DNA of 64,000 nucleotides from Melanocharis versteri (Eukaryota > Chordata > Aves > Passeriformes > Melanocharitidae), in contig VZTG01003801.1 in assembly GCA_013397845.1 (NCBI GenBank), positions 281,846-345,845 of the forward strand. Reading direction: 5' to 3'. How positions within the stretch are numbered: position 1 is the first letter of the stretch; each line of letters starts with the position of its first letter. The translations under genes were made by a program, and so were the position numbers. The notes under the pieces are model-generated. The model did no database searches. It had not been told where the DNA came from and saw nothing but the letters and a program-made list of their open reading frames with translations. This document shows positions 53,728 to 64,000 of this stretch, piece by piece.

Positions 53728-56264
53728 CTGAAAAGAAATACGAAAGGAAAGAAAAGCATTATTTAGCTTTTTCTCACTTTGTCAAGTATATTTACCTCTT
53801 TGAGAGAAAACAAAAATAATACTTACACTATATGAAATAATACTTACCTTGTGATAATTAACCTAATTTTCATTTACTTCCTCGGGGTCATGAGAAAAAC
53901 CATTTTGTGATTTCAGTGACCTCTCTATCAGCTCTATGTGTACATGGTTCTTAAATGCATGCAAGGAGAACAAGGCCTGAAGAACCTATATTTCCAAATT
54001 ATTAGACCAAAATGAAAGGAGATAGACCACAGGATTACCTGGGCTGTCAGGAGCTGTCTCCTGAAACCAGCAGGCAGTGGAGCTCAGGCACTAAAGGTGC
54101 CTCGGTACAGCACAGGGCATAGCATATCCTGTAGGAAACAACAGACTAAAGCAGGAGACAAAAAAAACACAGACCCTAGAAGGCGCCCAGGGAGAGGACA
54201 GGAGACATCCAATTGCAACCAGCATTTGAGCTTCCTGAAGTAACAGAAGACCTGAAGAAAGTACAAGAAATTGGAAAACTGGCAAATTAACAATGGCAAT
54301 CCCTGTCCCATGTTGAAACGAGCATACTGATTCTGACCTGACAACAAAAAATTCCTTTTTTGTCTGTGATGTTCAGAACTTTGAGAACAGGAACAAGGCA
54401 ATCCAGCCAAGTGTTTCAGCACTTCCTCAGCAAAACCTGGAACTGTATCTTGTCTTGCCAAAACCACACCCTCCTTCTCCATTCTAGTTGTGGTCAACAT
54501 TTGCTGTTTCAGAAGCAGGTGCACAGGGAGAATAATAAAGCCAAAAAACTCAAAAGCCAAGTTATGCAGAAGAAGGAAAATTCCTCCTGGTCTCTGAAGG
54601 AGATTAGCAGAAGCTTTGGGGCATGGGATCAATTAACTATATATAAAAGCAATGCAGTGAACACACAGTGTTCCACTTGTAGACAGAATTACATTGAACA
54701 CAGAGCATCAGAAATGTCAACTTTAATACTAGCTTCCATTCTTCTGTGCATTTCCTCCCAAGAACTAACCAAGATCTGTCCTGAGGTGATGTGAACCTGC
54801 CCTTTCTGAAATCTCATCTCAAAGTCTCATTTCCCTTGTGGTGAGAAACGTTCTCATTTCCACTCCCAATGCATTTGTGAGTGTATTTATTTGCTCTCCT
54901 ACTAATACTGTTCAGCTACTAAAAATACTTTCTTTCTAATTTCCATTTTTCCCTTCCCCAAAGGGTTCTCAGGGTTAATTTTGCCCTTTGCTTTATCTCC
55001 TCCGAGAAAACAGATTTTCCTTCACACAATTGCTCTAAGCCTTCACTTGCACCTTGTTCAGTTTAAAGTCCTGTTTTGTTTTGTTTTGTTTTGTTTTTGT
55101 TTTTTTAACCTAGGTGAGCTGAATGGTGCCAGGCAATGAGAGATATTTTAAACCTGACCTCTGGCTACAGAGTTTCAATCAATAATTGAGCAGGCCCGTA
55201 CTGAGATACCATCATTGCCGGCAGAACCCCCTTCCCTCGGAGAGCAACACTCTTTACAGCTCTCCTTGCAGTTGGTGGGGATGGAGGAGAGAAAAGGAAA
55301 AAAAAAACCCAACAGCTTAGCTTTTCTTTTTTTTCCACCGAGGTATCACACCAAAAAACTCCAACTATTAGCTGACTGATCTTTCTAGTCCTCATTCAAG
55401 AATAATTCCAGTCCTGAACATAGACTGGGCTGATAAGCATCTCTTACTGAGTCTGGGATCTATTTATTAACTCTGCTGCAGTACTTGAAAACGACAAGCA
55501 CTTGACTATCACCTTGACCTCAACAGAAGTCACTGGGAGCCCAGCCTGAGTATAACTTACTCTTGTTTTAGCCTAAACCTACCCGAAGGCTCAACACAGC
55601 ACCACAAAACAGGAGAATGACTGAGAATAAAGCTGAGCAACTGGTTGTGTGCTCTGTTGTGAATACATGTCCAGACAAACCTCCTGGTTGCTTGCGCAAT
55701 GCTCTCAACAATTGAGATGGACACCAGAAAATCCTCAGCTTCCCTGAAGAAGATGTAGGTTTTTAACCCTCTGGAGAAGGAGTCTTGATTTTAAAAAAAG
55801 CAGTAAAAAGCCATCCAGAAGAGGCTTTTCACAGGCTGGATGGGAAAACACCCCCTGGTTTCCCTTGCTGAGGACCCTATACAGGCTTAAGGGCTCTGCT
55901 GTACTTAGATTCCAAACTCACCCAGCAGGCTTTCTGCTGCACACCAGGATGATAACTAACTCAGAGATATTCTGGACTGTAGTGCCACACAAATATCATC
56001 CAGTGCCAGGTAAAGAAACATGCTGTTTAAGCATGCTTTCAACAATTCTGGTCCTGAGCAGAAGACCAAGAGAGCTGCTGCCCTTTAACAAAAAGGAACA
56101 ATCCTGTTTTCTTGTTGTAAAAATAGTGCATAGTTGTTTGCTCTCTTCAGTCCCTTAGCAATTCAACACAGACTAACTCAGCTGTCTCTATGGAAATTGC
56201 TATGGCTCCCATAAGGAGGCTGGCTGCTGCTAATACAGATCGCGAAGTGCCATGTCTACTCACT
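53728..56264. other. Non-coding stretch, presumed THEMIS intron 1
   Basis: No first exon of THEMIS recognised. Two fairly long open frames overlap head to head at 54084-54632 (minus, about 182 codons) and 54360-54794 (plus, 144 codons). Neither shows a known motif and neither is supported by splice sites, so I do not call them genes. A TTTTG repeat lies at 55072-55106. Confidence 0.5.
55072..55106 (+). repeat. (TTTTG)n simple repeat
   Basis: Five TTTTG-type units followed by longer T runs; a microsatellite similar in type to the one at 806-917. Confidence 0.88.
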
Positions 56265-56815
56265 TTTTTAATACCTCCAGGGATAATGACTCCAACACTT
56301 CCCTGGGCAGCCTGTTCCAATGCTTAACCAGTCTTTTTGTGAAGAATTTTTTCCCAATCTTCAAGATGAACCTCCTCTGGCACAAGTTGAGGCCATTTTC
56401 CCTTGTTATGTCACCAGTTGCCTGGGGGAAGATAATGACCCTCACCTCACCACCACCTCCTTTCAGGTAGTTTTAGAGAGCTATAAGGTCTCCCCTGAGC
56501 CCCCTTTTCTCCAGGCTTAAATTCCCCAGCTCCCTCAGCTGCTCCTCATAGGATTTATGTTCAATCCTCTTCACCAGCTCCATTTTACTCCTCTGGGCAC
56601 GCTCCAGCACTTCAATGTCTTTCTTGTCGTTCTTTCACCTCCACTCTCTGGGCTTGGCCATCCAGCCGGTTTTATATCCAGCAGTGAGTACACCTGTCCA
56701 AGCTGTGGGCTGCCAACTTTCCCAAGAGAATGCTGTGGGAGACAGTGCCAAAGGCTTTCCTAAAGTCTAAGTAGACAACATCCACAGCCTTTCCCTTATC
56801 CTCTAAATGGAGCAG
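56265..56815 (-). mobile_element. CR1 LINE fragment, minus orientation
   Basis: Typical CR1 reverse-complement landmarks in order: 'aatacctccagggataatga', 'ccctgggcagcctgttccaa', 'aggtctcccctgagccccct', 'tctccaggcttaaattcccc', 'cagctgctcctcataggatt', 'ctctgggcacgctccagcac', then 'ccaaaggctttcctaaagtc' and 'gtagacaacatccacagcct'. The last segments belong to ORF2 of older CR1 subfamilies. Both ends are missing and there are deletions relative to a full element. The 61-codon minus-strand frame here (RLVKHWNRLPREVLESLSLE) is the decayed CR1 tail, not a host gene. Confidence 0.93.
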
Positions 56816-58549
56816 TTAAGGGGCTAAAGCTCTCAAAAAGTGTTACTGAAGAATATTTAACAAATATTTCAGTCTATATCTACGACAGAGTGGTACCACA
56901 AAACTCCCCAAGAAAATTAAAATCAAGGGAGCTTATTGTCCTACCATCAAAGAAATAAACATGGGTACATAATTCGCTGGCAAAAAAAAATGCTTTGTAA
57001 TGCCACCAGTGACGACCATAGGATGGTACTTTCCATTTGCAGAAGACAAGTTGGATAGATAGATCATATAACCATGGAATAATGGAGGCATGCCACCACA
57101 TTTTCCATCCAGTTAAAGGCATCAGAGACCAATTTTTCAACAGCTTATCAATAGTAAAACATATATTACCAGATCTATTTGAAATAAGCCAAGAGGTTGA
57201 AAGATTATGAGAGTGAGAGGTTGGGTGGATGATGGCGAACAGACTGAGACCGTGATTGCAGAAGCCTCATTTATTGATATTAAGATTTAAAAAAAAAAAT
57301 TAAATATTAAAATCTGCCAGCCACATTTTTGGGGCTGCAACTGCACATACAGTATTGATTTTAATTACATATTTGTCTGCAACTAGATTGCTTTGGCCTT
57401 GATTTTAGCCCTTGTTTGGCAGTTTGCCTGGAATAATACAATGAAGATTACATTCAGACAAGAAAACTGTTACCTAGGCATTTGCAGCAAATATTTGTGC
57501 TGATAAAAGGGAGCCAAGGAAACTGCATAGCTTTCAAAAAGCATAATAAAAGTTCTTTTTCCTTCAGAAGCCACGATAATTAATCTTAAAACATTTTGAA
57601 AATTCCCACTTTGTGACAATGGGACCCTGAGAGATTTTATTTCAGCTGTGTAATGGGGACCCCTCACACAATATGTTGAAAAATAAAATTAAAATGCACT
57701 TTTTTAACATTTATTTGTTGTTGCACAACAATAACTTTGTTTTTCCCACTCAAGTCACAAAGAAAATGGAACTCTTTGAAAATGTAAATCAAGTAACCTT
57801 GAGAACAGAATCTTTTGATTTGAGAAAGATGTATGCAGTATAATGCAAAAAAACCCCCAAACCAACATTTTAGCAGAACCCAGAATAAAGCAGCTTATTC
57901 ACAGTGATCAAACAATGCCCCTGAAGGCTGTAATTAAAGAGCTTGTTGCCTTTGAAACCACCTTTTCTGGAATGTTATTTTGTTCAATAAAAAACATATT
58001 TATATCCTTTCATAAGCTCATCTCTAGTTTGACAATCTGTGTTATCAACCACCATGATCAGATCAAAGCAAGCACTACAACTGTTCAATATCTTTTCCCT
58101 CCATCTTTCCTAAAATGTTAAGCAGCCACACCACCATCATCCACGACGTAAGCCCTTTATTTATTTCTCATGATAGGTACAAGAAGAGCATTTTTGTATT
58201 AAAAACAGCAACATAAAATATAAGATATAAATACAGTTAATGTCTGAGATGGAGGATGTCATTCTTCATGTCAGGGCAAGTGACCGTTCCACTGAGATAA
58301 ATATTTTATAATACAAGGTGGAACAATAAAATATCTCAGTAATACGTCCCTTTTTACTTCCCAGTAGCTTAGAGCTCCATTGGGCGGTTGCTCTCGGAGT
58401 GAACGCCTCACTGATGCTGATAGAAAGTACGGCTCACAATCAGGCCCGTGAGCTAACAGCAGCAATACATCACTGGGATGGAACTCCCTTTTGCCGAATG
58501 CCTCCGGGCAGTTTAGCATGGAAGGCCAGGGAGAGCGATGCAAACGAGA

Positions 58550-58650
58550 CAAAAGACTTGACTAAGGTGGCACAGAGGACTATTCAGCAGGGTTGAAGCT
58601 CAAGCCCAGGCTGGCTGACTCCCAGTCTCACAGCCTGTCTGCTACAGGGT
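58550..58650 (+). repeat. Possible ancient MIR/AmnSINE-like fragment
   Basis: 'aaagacttgactaaggtggc', 'acagaggactattcagcagg' and 'ctggctgactcccagtctca' resemble the 3' half of MIR-type SINEs (acttgcccaaggtcacacag, gactcccagtc). Diverged; recognised by eye only. Confidence 0.35.
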
Positions 58651-58704
58651 GCTGCTAAGCACTTCCAAGTATCTCCCATTCTTCTTTCCTTTTTTTCTTT
58701 TTTC

Positions 58705-58732
58705 TTTTTTTTTTTTTTTAAAAAAAAAAAAA
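58705..58732. repeat. T15-A13 palindromic homopolymer pair
   Basis: Fifteen T are followed directly by thirteen A. The tract is self-complementary and could extrude, arise by slippage or be a sequencing or assembly artefact. Confidence 0.85.
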
Positions 58733-60191
58733 GACCAAGTTTTTTCCTAACAAAACCAAATTACTTTGGAGGCCAAACAGTAGGCATTGACTCCCTAGTC
58801 CCATGAGTTTGAATCCTTGAAGGAAAATATTCTCTCTTTCATGTCTCGGTAACACTCACTGAATTCATTGGAGCTGGCAGGCTGAGCAGCCTTTGAAAGG
58901 ACATACAAAGAACCGGGAACCTGGCTGCTTAGCAGGGAGATGAAAGATCTCCCTACATCTCCTGAAAGAGCAGAACTATGTCCCAGCGTCCTTTTCCCAG
59001 TGCTCCTTTTTCCACTATTAAGTTGTCATCGGCTGCCCATATGGGTGCTGTCTCCACTATCAGAGGTGACTCTGTTTCAGGGGCTGGCAAAATGGTTCTG
59101 CTTTCACGTAAAGGCTCCATCCCCTGGTGCAGCCATTCAGCCAGAATTACAATAGCCCATTTTCCCCTACTACATAGCTCAGCTGAAATCACAGTTTTAT
59201 TAAGGCTGCTGCAGGCTCACAAAGTAATATGAAGGGCATAATGGATCTATAATTAGTGTCAATAAAAAAAGATATCATTCTTTATGGGCATTATTTGAGG
59301 GCTAGCCAATTGTTCAGAGTTTATGCTCTTTGGCAAGAAGAGAGATGTATTTTAAAGTTTTAGGGAGGGGAGTTTTACTTAATAATTTTAATCATTTTAT
59401 ACTCAGATTAAGCAGAATGAAAAGCAAACAATTTCTGACGGGGAGATGTTAGGTGGCTTTTTTTTCCGGTCAAATACCTCCTGAGCACCAAAGATGCACA
59501 GCAGCCGGCTGGATTCCTCCCACCAAATGCAGATAATCTAACGTCTTGTAGGGAAGAGGCTGGAAATCATGCACAATGACAGGCAAAGAAGGAAGCACGC
59601 CCCAGCTTCACTCTCTAACCCAGCCTGTGACAGCGGCTGCAAACAGGATAAAACACGTGTATGGCTTTTATACACCCTTCACTTTCTACTCCCAAAAGGT
59701 GCCCCCATTGAGAGTGAGAGAGCCCAGCTCCCCAGTGTCCACACGGTGCTCCAGATGTCTGAGGATAGCAGTGGTCATGAAGGCAGTGTGAATTTGAGTG
59801 GAAGATCCTTTGTCAAGTGACAGAGCAATTTATTGGGCTTTCTAAAAATTCTTCTCTCTTTAGCATGTCCTAAGCAACAAAAATCTTTAGGTTTGATCAG
59901 TTTGGGACACAAATCTTCCAAAAGACTCGATGCAAAGAGGCATCTTATCTAGATCATACCTACTTAGGCTGTGAAGGGTCTGATTTTTGCCAGCCCGAAA
60001 CCACCAAAAAACAAAAGCCGTTAAGATTTATCTTTTGCCATATAAAGTCAAACTTTAAATGTCAAGTGCTTTAAGCCATTTCAATCATAATGGGCTTTAA
60101 AAAAAAAAAATACTTCTGCAGTTTCTAATTTATTCCTTTCCTGATAGGTTTATGCCTTTTTTTTTTATAAAAGCTTTCTTCTGATTCTCAC

Positions 60192-60317
60192 CTATCCAGA
60201 GGCTCACACACTGCATGTGGCTACAGAGCTTTATGCATGCAGCACCCACTAAAATGAAAAGAACAAGTGAAATCACAGCTCCCAATGAAACACCTTTGAC
60301 CTTTAATTTGGGTTTAC
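60192..60317 (-). other. Candidate exon encoding a single membrane helix (unassigned)
   Basis: On the minus strand, 126 bases lie between an acceptor-like CTGACTCATTTAG and a strong donor GATAG|GTGAGAAT. The segment is open and phase 1 to phase 1, the class typical of receptor ectodomain and membrane exons. It would encode KPKLKVK followed by a hydrophobic stretch of about 20 residues (GVSLGAVISLVLFILVGAAC) and then IKLCSHMQCVSLWI, shaped like the stalk, helix and start of the tail of a type I membrane protein. I do not recognise the protein, the acceptor pyrimidine tract is poor, and no partner exons were found nearby. Chance is a serious alternative. Confidence 0.2.
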
Positions 60318-63300
60318 CTAAATGAGTCAGAATTACTATATCAGTGAAGACAATGCCCAATCCTGATTTTGAACAGCCTTAGTCACTGTTACAGCTGTTC
60401 ATATGTAGTTTTATTAATTTTCTTTACAGTGTTAATTACTTTGAATTAAATATGATTATTCACATGTATGTTCCACAGAAAAACTACATTTTGTTGAACT
60501 AGGCTTAGGAAGGCTGCTTAAACTGAGTTGCAGGATCAGATCAGAGTGTTGAGCACTTCACAGGTGCAGTCCAGAACTGGAAACATGTTTAAGCAGCTTC
60601 CCCTACCGAGATCAGAGCATGATGCCCCTCGTGCCATTACTGTGTGTCCAAGGAAGCTAACCAGAAACAGTGGACCCGGACAAATGCCATGTTCCTTCAC
60701 GGACAGATCACCAGGTACTTGAAGAAAAGGTTTTGTCACAAAAGCCCTGTAACTCAGAAATGGTGTGTGGTCATGGGCTTGTGTATTGTGGGACATTTAT
60801 CCCAGGATCTTCCCTCCTATGCAATTTAATGTAGTTGTGCTTTCATCTTTCCAGAGCCTGAGTTTGTGAAAATTATCTTGGTACTTTTATAGGCTTTTTA
60901 TAGGTTCATGGGAAGAGAAACAGGGCCCCTCCTGCTGCAAACCTCCTCCTCACATCACTGGAGCCCCAGTGAAATGACAGCTGGGGAGCTCTCTGCTGCA
61001 GGAAACCAGCATATCAAGGGAGCTTCAGCAAGCCAAGACAAGCAGTTGACCCCCGCATTGAGACAAATCAGGCGATTTGGGTATTCTGCCTACCTCCTGT
61101 GCCATCCACAGGGAGGCCGAAAACTGAATGTCACAGAAAGAATATCCCCTTAAACGACATCCTCAAATCAGCTTCACCCTGAGTGCCAGCTACCCAGGGT
61201 CAGATTTTTCTCACTGTGTCTGGATGAGTCATTCCATTGAGGGCAGCAGTATGAATAAAATGAGCAATGTTTGACCCATAAAAGTCAGGGTTTGTTCTCA
61301 CATTGCATTCACCGAAGAATATTTTCTTTCTTGTTTAGAATAAAACAGGCTTTTGAAGAAGCTTGAACAAGTGCAGGAGAGTTTCAGTGGTTTGTATTAA
61401 TAGAGAAAATTCACCAACATGCTCCAACTACTGATCACAAAAGAGAATCCAAACTATCTGTTACTCTGGCTGTACTTAAGACTCTTGCTCCTACTTGCTC
61501 AATCAAGAGGAACAGATGCAACTGTATTCAAAGTAAAACACCCTTCCATTTTTTAATAGGTTTGGCTTCTCTGCCTTTAAAAAAAAAAGGACACAAATTG
61601 GTAAGGGAAAGCACTGTACCACAAGTTTCACCAACTTCATGTGCAGCTCTCCCTTGGCATGCACTCCACCGAGAATCCACCCACTAAATGCAGAGATCAT
61701 TTTTAATGATATTTCACCTCTAAGAAATACAGTCCTAATTAACTTCATCAAAGCTGTCTATGCTTGACCTCTGTTTAAATTATTTGTTGCTTTTTGTAAG
61801 AAAAAGTATCTTTATTAATCCTGAAGAGGCAGTTTGCTTCTTTTATTCATACGTATTACAGACTGCATATCCTCGCCTTCATCAATTCATCGGCTTATCA
61901 CACTTGACAAGGGAGCAGGATTTGTTCTCTCTAGGTTGGTTTAGAAACAGTAAAAAAAAAAATCTACCCTATGGGATCGTTTTCTAACCGTTAGTGTTGA
62001 GAGATATTTCTTGTCTAAATTAGGACTCGGGGCAGCTGAGATTGGATAGATAAGGATTCCTTTTGTGTTCAGTTTGCCTAGCTGCAGTAACAGGGTTAAC
62101 AAGACTTTTTGAACTTTGTTGATGGTCAGCAGAACCCATTAATTCCCTGAAATGCTTGCAGAAATGCATGCTGGAAAGATGCCATTTCCCAGTCACAGAA
62201 GCAGAGAGAGTAAAACCGAAACTGCAGAGACAGCGAGTGACTGTGGATATGCAGCCAGCAAGAGGAACCATGAGTCATGTTGTTTATAGCTTACCAAAGT
62301 GAGTTTTGAAGTGGAACTATTTACCCAAATGGGTTTGTTTGGTATTGCCTCTCACACAGCTGTCAGAGAGCACCAAACATCTGCCCAGAGGAGGAATCCC
62401 AACCTGTCAATTCTAAGAATCTTTAGATCCCTTAGGTCTGGAAGAACATTAACCAAGGATGTACATGTGACCCCACAGTTGCCTCTTCCCAATATTTTCC
62501 CCTTGCACAGACCTGGCATTTTCCTGAACCCCAGAGACTGGAGTACCACAGCTACAGCACGCTGCTTCACTGCTCATCCAGCCTGCAGAGGTGGAGGCTG
62601 CTGGCTTAGTGTTCCCTTTTCCTCAGAGAAGGAGTGCAGAGTTTCCTAATCCGTGTCACAGGTCTGTCATAAGGAGGGCATGTCCTGGAACTGCAATTTG
62701 CACAATGCATATGCTGTTTTCAAACAACTGAACTGTGGAACAGAGCTAAAAACTCTCCCTGCACTCTGGTAAGTCCCAACCCCTGAAGAAATTGGGGAAT
62801 ACCTGTACTATGTACGTGTTTAGGTGGGGCAAGAATGGGAAGTCTGTGGGTAGGCTAATGACGAGAAACACCAACAGAATTGGTGCCTTGAGCGTTTCTT
62901 CATTTTTCACAATTAAAGTTGGCACTGTTTACTGTTCTGCCACTGGTTAAATTAAGCCCGCAACATATTAAATTCAATTACCCATAAAATAATTATATCA
63001 GTATTAAAACAGACATAATTTTTGCAGCATAAAGATGAAAGCCCACACTTGCATGCTATCTGTAAAAATCAGTGGTCAGACAGTACTTACCTCACTAAGT
63101 ATCAATATTTACTAAAATGTTCAAAGAAAGATATTTGATCAATCAAATCAGCTCCCAATGGAGTTTCAGCAATTTAATTTTTTAATAACATATTTTAATG
63201 AGCTATTAAATTGTCATGTACTTCAGTCTGCACTGTAGTTCCTTTCTAATCAGTGCTGATTACCAAGTTATTTGTATCTGGCAGACTTGCTTTCATTTTA

Positions 63301-64000
63301 TAATTATCCTTCCTATTCCCTTCAGAGATTCAACAGCACAGTCCAGTTTCTGTAGCAAGGACATTATGACTGCAGAGTCCAAAGCAACTGCCTCAAGAGG
63401 CATCCCTGGAATTTGCAGAACTACCATCTCCTTCCACTTGTGTTTCTGTTTTCAATCCAGGGATGACAATAATTTCTCTACTTCTGTATGGTCCTTTGAA
63501 TATGATGATGAGAAGCATTTTGGAAGAACTCAGGGCTGTTACTAACACCCCATGTTTCTGACTCTGCAAAGTGTTAGACAGTGGTAGATGATGGCTGCAG
63601 GTTGGGTCTCTAACAACGCAGCCTCACACAGCTGGAGGCAAAGGGGAATAGGAACATGGGAGCGTGAACAAGCTCCTCAAACCTTGACTATCCTGCCTAG
63701 AGGCAAGGCTTCAACCAACCCCAAAGTCCAGGTGTAGCATGAAAATCACTGATATCATTCAAGGAAAACACTTTCCTTTTCTTCATGCCAGGAACAGAGA
63801 GGTAAACAGGAACAGAACTTCCTGAGAAAGGTGTCTAGATCATAGTATTCACTATCAATAGCAAAAGTTCAATTGCCCATAGCTTTTCTAGCTGAAAGAA
63901 TTCTGCATGGCAGCAGGGTCTATAAAGTCATATCCATTTGCAGTTTGGGGAACTGCAGTTAAATACAGGAACATAATTTTTTATAGGCCAGTAGAGAGAC
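60318..64000. other. Non-coding stretch to the window end
   Basis: No supported exon, RNA gene or named repeat. Open frames up to 116 codons (62299-62649, plus strand) look random. The THEMIS first coding exon was not recognised here and probably lies further right. Confidence 0.5.

Larger units (their letters stand above)
56816..60191. other. Non-coding stretch, presumed THEMIS intron 1 or upstream DNA
   Basis: No supported exon. The part around 57.44-57.70 kb has an even composition without repeats and could be conserved non-coding DNA, which needs alignment to judge. A T-run/A-run palindrome lies at 58705-58732. Confidence 0.5.

Noticed and set aside
56260..56520. Short frames on both strands near 56.3-56.5 kb
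   Set aside because: They are part of the decayed CR1 copy.

Overview
The window looks like bird (avian) nuclear DNA. It is AT-rich and mostly non-coding. Its recognisable interspersed repeats are several truncated CR1 LINE tails and one short solo LTR, and it has no mammalian SINE or L1 background. It contains one multi-exon immune gene with vertebrate-style GT-AG introns. There are no bacterial operons, CRISPR arrays or prophages. I recognised no rRNA, tRNA or snRNA.

The only confident gene is THEMIS (thymocyte-expressed, T-cell selection adaptor) on the minus strand. Three consecutive coding exons are present: 53727-53569, 45780-45322 and 42637-41595 (read right to left). All have good acceptors and donors, and their reading phases join without a break into about 554 residues. 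Both CABIT modules and the GRB2-binding type proline-rich motif are visible. The first coding exon (expected to the right, beyond 53.7 kb) and the C-terminal exon or exons (expected to the left, below 41.6 kb) were not found, so the gene is partial here. Introns 2 and 3 are complete (7.8 kb and 2.7 kb).

Layout from left to right: 1-41.5 kb is a long stretch with no convincing protein-coding exon. It holds CR1 fragments near 3.7-4.3, 11.4-11.9 and 12.7-12.8 kb, a perfect 37-bp inverted repeat (hairpin) at 2661-2749, several simple and minisatellite repeats, a sharp CpG cluster at 13.08-13.31 kb, and an assembly gap inside a GA-rich repeat at 26.4 kb. From 41.6 to 53.7 kb is THEMIS; intron 2 carries a solo LTR of 354 bp with an intact 6-bp target duplication at 48.35-48.71 kb. 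From 53.7 to 64 kb is presumed THEMIS intron 1 or upstream DNA, with a CR1 copy at 56.3-56.8 kb and a speculative membrane-helix exon at 60.2 kb.

No operon-like cooperation is expected. The points of interest are the hairpin, the isolated CpG cluster, the sense-oriented LTR inside an immune gene, and the possible transmembrane exon. All homology statements come from recognising the sequence by eye; no search was run.
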